Below, piece after piece: positions 1 through 10,300 of a DNA stretch of 64,000 nucleotides. Location of the stretch: positions 3,226,501-3,290,500 of the forward strand of contig NC_061465.1 of the NCBI RefSeq assembly GCF_022581195.2, given 5' to 3'. A program made the translations under genes and the position numbers. This stretch comes from Helicoverpa zea (Eukaryota > Arthropoda > Insecta > Lepidoptera > Noctuidae). The stretch's first letter is position 1. Each line of letters starts with the position of its first letter. A model generated the notes under the pieces. It was not told the DNA's origin, did no database searches, and worked only from the letters and a program-made list of their open reading frames with translations.

Positions 1-59
1 GTCTGTATTAATATAATAAAGATGACACATATTTTTTGCTTTTACCCTGTAGGGTGACC

Positions 60-200
60 CGAAACCACTGAAAAAATATTTTAGAAAGCTAGACTATCCC
101 GGAGTAACATAAAGAACTATATTCGGCCCGGATACGGGAAGAGGTTCACCCTGGACGCGGGTGAAACCATGGGGAAACACCTAGTAATACATAGCGCTAG
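60..200 (-). repeat. Decayed copy of the ACTAGCCG...CCGCGG repeat family, in lectin intron 4
   Basis: Contains ATACGGGAAGAGGTTCACCC and GACGCGGGTGAAACCATGGG, matching in reverse orientation the ends of the copies at 15361-15561 and 57605-57808. It lies in the intron after lectin exon 4. The first 280 bases hold no exon that could be supported. Confidence 0.65.
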
Positions 201-324
201 TTTCAAAAACAAATAGATAAATCTCTAAATTGTTCAAGTTCTTCCACATCTAGTTAGAAGACATGCCACCGCAAAATAACTCAAGGTGACTTTTCAAAGT
301 GTGAATTATCATAAAATAATTTAC

Positions 325-2044
325 CTTTAACTGTATAGTAGTCGCTGCGCGAAAAGAGCCTCCTTATTCCTACAAAATATCGATCATCGTAGGAAATCAT
401 CTGTCGAATTATATCTGCTTGTTCACTGTTTTCTATGACAGTCAGTATTCCGCCTTCCATATAGCAGGTCCTCATTGCATCTTGCCACATCATCGGCTTT
501 TTATTTATTTTGTAGCATTTTCTTACTGACTTCACGAATTTGTATTCTGAAATTTATATTATGTCGTTATTACTCTAATCATATGAAAACAAAACTCCGT
601 ACCTGTAGTTATATTTTGGGAACTTTGAAAGCACGGCCACGGCAAATAGAAGCAGTCATTTGCAAATAAAAAAAAAAACTAGTTCACGAGTTGTGTTCGG
701 AGACTAAAATACCACAATAACACCGTGATTTTAAAAAAATACAACCTTTAACCTGTAATGCAAATAATGAGTAGTTAATACTTGTTTAGCAACTACTCAT
801 CATCTGCCTAGCCTTTTCCCAACTATGTTAGGATCGGAAACTAATCTTACCAAATACAGATGTGTTTTAGTGTTTTACAAGGAGCAACTCCCTATCTGAC
901 CTCCTTAATCCAGTCATTCTTGCAACCCAATACCATTGTTTATAACTTGTTGTCATAGTTACTGGTGTCTGACTATCCGTAACGGCTACCTGATGATAAA
1001 ATGACAACCGGGACATACCAAATTCACGTGCCTTTTAAAACACGCAGAAGTTCATCATGGAGATGGTCATCCATCCACAGACCGACCGCGAAAGAATGCA
1101 AAATCCATTGACTCGTGCGGGTTGTTACTTAGCTGCACTAATCTGATCCTTGAGACATCAACACAAAATTAAACTTACTGCGGTCTATCGTCGGGCAAGT
1201 CTTTTCTTCAACTTTCTTGCACACGAATGGCAGCGGTGAATCAGGCACTCTGTGACACGTATCTACACTGAATAATCCGCTTTCTATGTTCATAGTTATA
1301 CAATTATCCGGTTGAGATAATAGAGAGCTTTCCGAAGGCAATGGGTATGGCGTAGACTGTCCTGTAAAATGTATTTCTAATTAAGTATGTTAAGTTAGTT
1401 ATTTCTTTTGCTTTTTTTTAATTTTGGCAAGGGTTTGAGAACTGGACACAACATTGGTTAACGGGTTACCCACTCACTGTATAATATTGCATCATAATAT
1501 GATTCTCGCAAGTACCTGTAATCAATTCTTACCGTCAACGGTGATAAACTCTCCTAGTTCGAACGCGTCGTGGAGTCCAACAAAGATGTCTGTCACATTA
1601 GGGGTTTCCAACATACGATCAGTCAAGTTCTTGACTAAAGTCCACTCCGTTTTGGCCTTCGGGTAGAAGAGAGTGGACCCTTCGTCGTCACAAGTCAAGA
1701 AAGCCCTGTTCCAGTCAGTACCAGTTAGGTCCCAATGCAGTTTATAAAATGCATCGAACTCTTCAAAGTATGTGTAGTCCTTTCTATAGAAGTGGACATG
1801 GCGAGAGTGTGCAGGCAGAAGTGCGCCTGTAAGAGTAACAGTTAATAAAGTAGTTTATATGACAAGAGCTTATGGATGTGTGAAAACTTCATCTCAATTT
1901 TTATTTATATATTAACTTGTACACCTATGGACGAAAATCCATCACGACGAAAGTTAATTTTTAGAACAGAATATTCTCATTTAAAATGAAATTAACAGTC
2001 AACTGCTTACCTAGCAAAAATGCAGCCAACAATATACACTTCAT
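325..2044 (-). CDS. C-type lectin, two-domain immulectin-like (3' end outside window)
   Basis: Secreted pattern-recognition lectin by family. Four coding exons join in frame: 2044-2011, 1826-1533, 1361-1179 and 546-325, each with GT donor and AG acceptor, and all introns in phase 1. The start is chosen because the ATG at 2044 opens a signal peptide of about 19 residues (MKCILLAAFLLG..AHS) just below a promoter. The 244 visible residues hold a first carbohydrate-recognition domain (about 24-160; cysteines 57, 130, 145 and 157, ending PFVCKK) and the first half of a second (about 174-244; C181, WQDAM, C198, EGGIL, VGI). The remainder of domain 2 should lie in one more exon left of base 1. Dual-domain lectins of this layout are typical of Lepidoptera (family knowledge). 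A QPD occurs at 126-128, but directly before C130, closer than the usual sugar-binding position, so calcium-dependent sugar binding by domain 1 is doubtful. Confidence 0.9.
790..1110 (-). repeat. Old tRNA-headed SINE copy in lectin intron 3
   Basis: The plus strand reads like a diverged copy of the SINE at 23926-24310: CATCTGCCTAGCC, CCCAACTATGTTAGGATCGG, TTTTACAAGGAGCAACTCCC and ACTATCCGTAACGGCTACC follow in the same order. No target duplication was found, and the head region is lost or unrecognisable. It makes up about half of the 632-base intron. Confidence 0.7.
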
Positions 2045-2065
2045 TATTTATTGAAACGCTTCACT

Positions 2066-2108
2066 GTACTGAATGAGCTTAATCAGCTAACTTTAAATAT
2101 ATATAAGG
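2066..2108 (-). promoter_or_regulatory. Core promoter of the C-type lectin: TATA box and TCAGT initiator
   Basis: Read on the minus strand, a TATATATA stretch (about 2105-2097) lies roughly 30 bases upstream of TCAGT (2072-2068), the arthropod initiator consensus. The A of the initiator (2070) would be +1, leaving a 5' UTR of about 25 bases before the ATG at 2044. The spacing fits an RNA polymerase II TATA promoter. No clear NF-kappaB-type site was picked out nearby. Confidence 0.7.
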
Positions 2109-2109
2109 G

Positions 2110-3119
2110 CGATATATTACTAAAAAATATGGATTGTTTATGGTCGGGTAAGAACCTTGTTTAAAGCATACATAGACAGTTTTGTTATACAGGTTGATAC
2201 AATATTGCGAGACCACAAGAGCTAATTTCGTACAGGCAAGGATATTGATCATCATTCCTATTACAAGCTATAAAAGCATGGATAACAATATGACTAGCGG
2301 AGATGTAGTAACGCAAAATCTCCTGAGAAACTATATTGAAGAAAATTACTCGCTCGAAAATTTTATATCTTCTTTGGACCCAACCATTTTTATATTATAT
2401 CAAAAATAGTTGACAGGTGTCTCGAAGAACCCGAACGCCCCGTTAGTTCACTGTAACTGATCGGTTTGTACTTGTACCGATACCTGTCTTATAGCATCTG
2501 CGATCATCTATCCTTCCTCCCTGATATACAGTATATCTATCAGTTCATCTTTCTACGCAATAGACCCACGGAACAATCGGGACTCAATTACGATTGGAGC
2601 GTATGTGGCATTCCGCTATTTTTTCTTTCAAATAAACGTTCTTATCCGTTTCTGTGATTCAATAATGAATCATATTGTCTGCTAATTATTTATGATTGCA
2701 ATATGATTGTAGAGCAAACTACCGTATAGACCAAATGGTAGACCTATCGCAAACCAATCGAATGTCATTGGAATACGATTGGTCTTTTATTAGTAGCAGA
2801 ATGCCCGATATGGTTAAAACTGCTATTGCGATCCAATTTTGACATCATTCACTTAGGAGAATCAGGCCCCAGATTAATGTTGGTATTTAAAGATATTTTC
2901 CGAGAAAACCAGGAGTTAAAAACACAGTAGAGTACACAAAATGGAGCTTATAATAAAACTAACAAATATACTACTCAACACGTTATCCACAGATTACTAT
3001 ACAGAATATATAATTATGTTCTACATTAAGAAATTGCGATATAAAAAAGATATACACCAAATTACTTTCTAAATCTATTGAAAATTAACTATTCTTATTA
3101 AGAGTTCCAAGTACCAATA
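2110..3119. other. No gene seen; upstream of the lectin promoter
   Basis: AT-rich sequence with short open frames only, none with a recognisable motif or a plausible splice partner. No repeat boundaries were recognised. Confidence 0.5.
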
Positions 3120-3290
3120 CATATTATCATGAATCGATTAAGCTCTGGATCTGTTGAACTGACTTGCATTAGTTCTTTCACTGTCAGGAAGCTACACTAT
3201 CTGCGCTGACCATGGGAATATGCTTTATCCGGGTACGGAAGAAGGTTCTCCGGGACGCGGGTGAAAGCGAGTGGAACAGTTGGTTTTTTT
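3120..3290 (-). repeat. Decayed copy of the ACTAGCCG...CCGCGG repeat family
   Basis: TTATCCGGGTACGGAAGAAG and GGGACGCGGGTGAAAGCG match the family seen at 60-200, 24988-25183 and (opposite orientation) 15361-15561. The inner part is diverged. Confidence 0.6.
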
Positions 3291-3429
3291 TTTGTATAAA
3301 AGTGTTCTTTACAATTAATAATTCTGTTGAAAAAAGGCACATGCCATATAAGGGAACATAATTTATTTTATCACTGGAAGTCAAAGGTTTAAGTATACTC
3401 CGATAATACACAATAAAGTAGTTTGTTTG

Positions 3430-5036
3430 TTACCAACAATTGTTTATTGTATACCATAGCCGTTATCTAATAAACTATATCCGTTATATTTTTTTCTGAG
3501 GAAGGCCGCGATTACTCTTTCGAACAATTCAGCAGCTCTTTTTTGGTAGGAAACCATCAGATGTGGGAGCGTAGGGGAGTGTCAGACTTTTACCCACCAT
3601 GCGCCTGCTTGGGCACTTTGTGTACCAGGGCCGCGGTAACTCTCAAAAATTCCCACAGCCCTGGCAGAACCTCACTGACTTAGTATATGGGCACCCTTGT
3701 CCACGGTTAAAAATGAATGAATATCGCTGATATAGGTGCTCACAAACCGGCTATTAGACAAAACTGCCAGCCTTCACAATATTCCTTCTTCATTTCATAT
3801 TTACCACCGTTGAATATATCATTTTAGTTGAAGTTTACATTCGAAACAAGAAAAAAAAATATCGCAACATAAAAGTATCTCAATATTTGACTATCCTATT
3901 ACTTATAACAAAAAAGTGGGAGACAGTTCCGGGGCTCAAGCTAGTTTGTAAAGTATCTAGTTACGCAACTAACAGAAGTTCAGTTGACATGGCAGATATG
4001 ATAATTCTAAGTTGCCAATTAATACATTATTACAATGTTGTGACACCAGCAGAATCAGCTTAACGTGACTATTAGACACGGAGCAAGGAAATATTAGCAG
4101 AGGTGCCATAATGCTGGTACGTCAGGTGCCTTCTCCTCGGTCAAAAACCATCAGTTCCGAGTAAACTAATGAGACGTTCAATTTTTTTGGGACATTTGAC
4201 AACGATTTTGGTATTACAAAGAATGGTCGGATCCAAAGAACGCGTATTAAGAGCGAAGACAGCAACGTTTCTCGTTCCTCGCACACCCGCATTTTGGCGC
4301 GCTACTTTCTCAGGAGATTTTCAGTTATGGCACCTCCGTGTGTCATTTTGTTCTCCATGCTATTAGGTTACACGGCCATGCAAAGGTGAAATATATAATT
4401 TCTTCTATATTCCATTGGAGTAGGCATTTAACTGAAGATAAACAATCTTTGTGGCACTGTTTACATATACTAAACAGATATAATGAAATTATAATATGTA
4501 CGTATCTAATTATATGTTTTACATTGTCTAGCTATACATTAAGTAATTATATATGTAAGGACATAAAAATTCATTGTACTTCTCCTTTAACTTTTTTCGT
4601 AAAATAAATTACGATTTAAAGTTCACTTTCAATGTACATATCTTAGTGTACCTACAGCTCAGTAGGTAGGTAAAGAAGTTGAACAAAAACAAACATGTAC
4701 TCGTCTGCCCAATTCAGTGGAGTAAGCCTATACCTACCTAAGATTTGCAAGTCGGAACAGTGGGGTAGCTTTGAATATTTTGCGATTGGCGATTTGACTT
4801 TAAAATACGATGCAACCGCTTATCAAGCTGCATCGACCATTGTTTACTGAAGAGGCTTGTAACGGCCTATTTGTAGATTTCTTATAGTCGTGTCTGTGCA
4901 CGGTACTTACTCAGAATCTTATTAGAGGACCGAGGACATTGCAAAGGAATTGTGTAGCTTTTTTACCCTTTGAGGTTAGCGAGTTTGATGTTGATGACTG
5001 TGCCTCTGATTGAGCTTAGTATGATACAGGTAATGG
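3430..5036. other. No gene seen; possible old repeat at 3500-3720
   Basis: A moderately GC-rich patch (about 3560-3700; GGGCACTTTGTGTACCAGGG, CCCACAGCCCTGGCAG) resembles in style the patch at 52770-52920 and may be an old retroelement tail. Otherwise AT-rich, with no frame carrying a recognisable domain. Confidence 0.4.
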
Positions 5037-5400
5037 TTAGTATTCGTACTTACATCTCTCTCTATCGGTAAAATTGTCATTGTACGGTGATGTCAGAGAT
5101 ATATGGCGGGCGTTGGACGCTAGACCACCTCACACTGGTAAGAAGAGAGCAGTACTGGGTTTGTATTCTCTATTTTATGATAGCCTAATAGGTACTTACA
5201 TCTCCTTCTTTCGAGTAAAACCTGCCACAGAGATGCTTGATGAAGCACTAAATGCTAGATGACTTTACACTGAAGAGAACAGTGCTGGGTTTGTATCCTT
5301 TAGTTTATGACAGCCTAGTACTTACTTATTTCTTCCTCTATCGAATAAAACCGTCTTCACACACCTATCATACATTAGAGATGCTTGACACGACGTGTGC
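5037..5400. repeat. Imperfect three-copy tandem repeat, about 125-base period
   Basis: Three successive units share GGGTTTGTATYCTYTAKTTTATGA-type text, CTTACATCTCYY, TATCGAGTAAAA-like text, GAGATGCTTGA, and ACACTGRWRAGARGAGCAGT-like endings. Unit junctions fall near 5158 and 5286. The copies differ by many substitutions, so the array is old. No coding frame runs through all units. Confidence 0.7.
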
Positions 5401-5450
5401 CATAGTAGTGCGGTTTCGAATCCCGCACTAGAAAATCGAAGTACCAGTTA
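5394..5450 (+). repeat. tRNA-like B-box fragment (probable SINE relic)
   Basis: GTGCGGTTTCGAATCCCGCAC forms a T-arm-like stem around a TTCGAATC B-box core, but the loop carries one extra base and no acceptor stem or anticodon arm can be folded with its flanks. It is therefore a relic of a tRNA-derived SINE head rather than a tRNA gene. Confidence 0.4.
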
Positions 5451-6109
5451 TGTTTTTAAAACCACTCGAGACACAACAGAAAATCCTAGAGTAGCGCATA
5501 GTTTTATAAGAAAAAATAACAATGTTTTTTCAACTTGACTACCGATACTGTTTGTCTGTAAGCATTATTCGTATAGACAAGGTCTTATGTTCTAACAGCT
5601 GAGGTTAGGTAGGACGATTAGCTCCTAAAATGACATAGCAAAACATACTTTCTCTAGTCCGACCGTAACCCTGCAGTGGTATTTGCAACGCAAAGTAGTC
5701 AGGCGGGGCAGACGTGCCCCGAATACTTTGCGGATTAAGAATTTGACTTTAAAATTAAGGAGATAACGCCAGTCCTGTTACCTCCTAAGCTAGCCATTGA
5801 TTTTCAATAAGTAAATCCTCTGAATATTATTCTTGTAAATGGACAAAAGGTCCTGTTATATCTAAGAAGGCCCGTGGGCTTGTTGCCGTTTTATAATGTA
5901 AGTGCCTTTTACAGGAAGATATACAATCCGCTTACACGATCAAAAGACGAAGCGGAGATAAAACATGTCGTAATGTATTGAATTCATAAAGAAAACACAC
6001 CATCTATGTCGAATGTTTTATTTTTGAGGAATTTGTCTCTTAAGAACATAGAAAAGCCGTTGATTGATGTGGTCTTTACCAGTGATTTTATTTTCAATAT
6101 AATTAATAA
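5450..6109. other. No gene seen
   Basis: AT-rich spacer. No splice-consistent frame, repeat boundary or RNA gene was recognised. Confidence 0.4.
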
Positions 6110-6437
6110 TGGCGTTCACGGCCGATTTCGGCCACGGTGGCTGTTCTCATTTTTAAGGAGATCAGCCTGCTGCGCAGGGCACACCCTATTCCTTCACTCT
6201 CATAACCCGATGGGACGGTAATCCGACACAACTGGAAAGAGATCAGGCGCAGGACCGACATTTACGTGCTCTCCGATGCACGGGTGACTCAATCACCAAC
6301 TCCCAGACTACGGGCTGCTTTGTGAAAGTTTAAGAAAATCCACAAAGCGATTTCGGCCCGACCTGGGAATCGAACCCGAGACCTCGAGGACAGCAGCCGC
6401 GCTTGCGACCACTAGACTAGACTAGACTAGACTAGAA
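6110..6437 (-). mobile_element. tRNA-headed SINE, family B, with expanded pentamer at its head
   Basis: Read on the minus strand, an A box (TCTAGTGGTCGCAAG) and a B box (GGTTCGATTCCCAGG) occur at tRNA-like spacing, followed by a body nearly identical in order to the copy at 54544-54903 (GATGGGACGG, TCCGATGCACGGGTGA, GGGCTGCTTTGTGAAAG). The A-box side is preceded by about five copies of TCTAG (6415-6438). RNA polymerase III transcribes intact SINEs of this type. No exact target duplication was found. Confidence 0.85.
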
Positions 6438-6439
6438 AT

Positions 6440-7234
6440 AAATAAAAATGTAAATATAGCTTAGATAGAAAAGTGGTTTCATTACAAATCAGTCTCTTGA
6501 GTGAAAGAACAAAGGGTAGAATCAATTTAACGTAATTGCATCACTTCTCACTGGTCCACCCATTAACCTAACCTTTTTTAATCGAGTTTTTTCCGCTTCA
6601 ATCCGGATATTGCTGGACGAGTAACGGTCCACTTATTCGAATCTATTGAACGAGCCTGTTGGACACTAACTACTACTTTTCGAGTTTCTAACCCGTTTAA
6701 CGGGTTTTAATAGATTGAGCCAACGATATATGGGGGCAATTTATTTGGCGTTTCCCCCTAGTGGTTAGTGCTTATAGCGAGTGTGCCACAATTGCTTTTT
6801 TACCAATTAATAGTATCGCTGGAGGGGCGAAGGTTTCAAGGCTGCTTTTTACGACGGCGATATATCTTGTGTTTTTAACCAAAACACGTTTTAATCTTAA
6901 CCATTATTACACTAGTTACAGATTTCTAGATTTACAGAAAGATACATTAGTTACAGGATTTTTAATTGGTCCAAAAGTCTTAGAATGTTATATACCTCTT
7001 TAAATAACGAGTTAAGTTACTCGAGATTTTACTCCCGGAGACAAGATATCATATTCTTCGTTTAGAAGTATTTGAGCCTGCGATCCCGGGGTATGCAAGG
7101 ATATTATTTACAGTCAAAATTTCACTGATAAGGAGCCGAAATTTTAAATTCATTGCTGCAATAATCATCAAGTGAGCCTAAGAGTTTGCGAGCATCCCCA
7201 AAGACCAGCAGTTCAAGGCTTCCGAAGAAGTCTC
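6440..7234. other. No gene seen
   Basis: AT-rich. A short A-box-like TAGTGGTTAGTG at about 6760 has no matching B box. Confidence 0.4.
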
Positions 7235-7336
7235 GGAGCGCGCACACGCTACAAACTTTAGTCGCCCAGTAGTTGGTTTGGGCTCATAAATGAGCATGAA
7301 GATGAATGGAAGTACACACCGCACGCTTATTATTAA
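7235..7336 (+). repeat. Left half of a MITE-like repeat split by the Sola-like transposon
   Basis: CTACAAACTTTAGTCGCCCA and GGGCTCATAAATGAGCATGA match the left half of the repeats at 58660-58870 (CTACAAACTTTTAGTCGCCC) and 13560-13690. The matching right half resumes immediately after the transposon at 11697. Bases 7333-7336 are TTAA, the left target-site copy. Confidence 0.8.
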
Positions 7337-10300
7337 AGTGACCGAATTGAAAAAACTAGTTTTTTGGCAAATCGCAAAAAACGTTTTGCAATTAGGACTT
7401 TGGCTGTTTATTTAGACATAAATGTTACAAGATGTTACTCGCATAGTTATTTTTATTTTTTAATGATAGAATATGAACCACATAGTTGGTTGAAACTTAA
7501 ATTTCAATTGAATACTATTTATTTTGTTTATTGTAGGCTGTCAAAATTACTTTTGTAGTTTTAGGTCTATATAATACTAAGTAACAGTTAGTCTGCCAAA
7601 AAGATAAAGACCTAATTAATTTTGAGTTGATTTATTATTAAATTCAAATACTACTTGGTTGTATATGTAAGGTTTAAGTCATAATAATACTAAACGAAAA
7701 TACATAAAAATGAAAATACATTTTTGTAGTTACGGTTTTTAATTAAAAAAAAGAGATCAACATTAAGGAACTAAAATTATAAAAAAACTGTTATTTTCAT
7801 TTTAACACTTATTAATAGAAGATGTTAGATGTTTTTATACCGAACTTATTAATATAATTAAAAGAGATCTTAACTTCTAAGCAATAAATCAATCAGTCTC
7901 ATGGTATTCTAAGTAGGTTTACATCAGTTCACAAAAATCACTCTTCTATCCTAACTATCGCTTTTTAAATTACAAGTCTTTATTTAAATGATTACGAGAA
8001 ATATAATAAAAAAAATAGTATACATTTTCATATACCTTCAAAATTAACAAAAAGCAAATATAGTTTTTTTATACAAAGTAGTATATAGTATTGTAAAAAA
8101 CTATGATAACTATTATAAACTATAATTATAACATCGTAGCAAAATTAAAAGAGATCTTAGCGAATCTAATCAGCGTTATGGTATTCTTAGTAGGTCCGCA
8201 GTCTAGGTATAAATCAGTTAACAAAACATAAATTATTTAAAAATATAAGATGAAAACGGAGGAGTCATCTTTACCTTTACTGATTAAAGAATGGAATTAT
8301 AAAAGTCAGAATAAAAGTTAGGGATCAAATTCTTAGACAATAATTCGCGTAAATCTTTTTTTTTATTTTCACTTAGCTCTTGTTTTCCAGTGTACGCTTT
8401 GACTAGCGTTAACTCGTTTAAAGGCAACATTTTGGTTCGCCTGTTTCTTACACATACTTCCAAAAAATCCTGTTTATAAGATTTTTTTATAAAAAATGAA
8501 AAGGGGTTTTTCTTTGTCACCTTAATCATTTTTACGTCATTCCATACAATATTATCTCCATTCTTTGTTTTATTAAAATTGTATCCCCAAGCTTCTTGTA
8601 ACTTTTTCAAGTCATAAAAGTCATGAAATGTACGCTCATTTACTATAAATTTGTTTCCTGATTTTCGTGCATTTTTAATTATTGATACATATTGGTGTGG
8701 TGAATATATAGGTCCAGATCTTAAATTCTTTTTTACCTCTTTTTCTATAAGGCTATGTATGTTATCGGCTTCATTCTGCGTATGCCCTTTGATTAAGTAT
8801 TTATGTGTGATGGAATTAATATTAAGATGTGTAACTGCGTAAAGATAAAGTGTAACGATATATTTATTTTTATTTTGTCCTCCGCAATTGTCCGAATACA
8901 GTATAAGATTGATGCCTTCCTCATTAGTAGCCCTGGATTCGATACAAAGTTGTTCGAAATAATGGAGTAGACAAGAGCCTATTTCATTGGCACCTCTTTT
9001 TGCATCAGTTTCATTCCAAAAATAACAATGCACGTTACTGTACGATTCCTGTACTTTGCCTTCTACTTTTTTGTTTAAGGAGGCAACAGTGAAATTATAG
9101 CTATTGAGCTTACTTTTGTAATAGAAAGCTGAAGTGTCCCCTTTAGGTGATTGAAGAACAGCTTGGAGGTCGAACAAAATTACTTTATTACTGTCATCAA
9201 TTTTAAGTCGGTCATTATATTTTTCCTGTCGGCTGAGGGTTTTTTCTTCTAAATGGGAATCATATTTTTCTTGAATAATAAGTTTTTGTTCAGGCGATGA
9301 ATTCTGGTATTGCAAACATGTGTCGCATTGATCCTTTCTTGGGCGAAAAAATGATATATTGAATTGTGTATTAAAAACCTTATAAAATGTGCAATACTTT
9401 CCTGCTGGCTTATTTTTTTGTTTTTGGACTTCTTCAAAGTCTTTAAAGAGATCTACTATCGTTTTTCCACCGTCTATGTATTCACGGGTCGATGATTGTC
9501 GTGTGTAATGAGAATCAGTTCTTGGAATAGAATTGATAAATTCTTTGATGTCAGAAATTAATACTTCATCTGATTTATGATTACCGGTTATTCCTCTACA
9601 ATCCGTCTTCAAAATTCCATGTTTATCAGTCTTATGTTTAACAGTACGAATCATACGATCGGATATGTTCAAAGTATTAGTAAAAAAGGTTTTACAAACT
9701 CTGATCGAATTACCAGCAACAACAAAATGGAAAGCTTTGTTACAATGCCGTGGGGTCAATGCATTGGTATATTTATATCTGGGTGTGATATCAGATAAAC
9801 ACGACAAAATGAAAGATCGCTGATTATGAATATCTCCAAGTTCCCAGTATGCGTCGAAAATACTTTGCCTTTGAACAGAATCAATCTTGCTAGAACATTG
9901 CAGCCTGCACTGGTCATTACATGGTGGTTTAAGTTCACGAGCTTTAGTTATAATATTTTTACTATTAATATATGACTTACCACAATTTCTCAATTTTTTT
10001 GCTCTAGTTTGCTTCCAGTTTTCCGGTTGTCTAGTGCGTTTTTTACCTTTTGGCTTAGTAGAAACTGTAGGTGTTCCGGAAGTTGTGTCTTCTGTTAAAT
10101 TATCTTGATTCTCCATTGTTCCTCCGTCTAACTCTCTTGTTGGCTCAGGTGTTCTATTTTCTGTGTTATTGGCATTTAACTGTTCTTCCAAAGTCTCTTC
10201 GTTAGAGCTATCAGATGATGAACTTGAGTCTGAAGTTGAAGAAGAACTACTACTCGAACTTGAACTACGGGTACGGGGAAATAGCAAATGACTACCCTGT

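Noticed and set aside
5037..5400. CRISPR array
   Set aside because: Units are long, diverged and contiguous without spacers; the genome is eukaryotic.
5394..5450. tRNA gene
   Set aside because: Only a T-arm-like segment is present; no cloverleaf can be drawn.
9577..10108. Plus-strand frames of about 73 codons
   Set aside because: Antisense to the long transposase exon; no motif.
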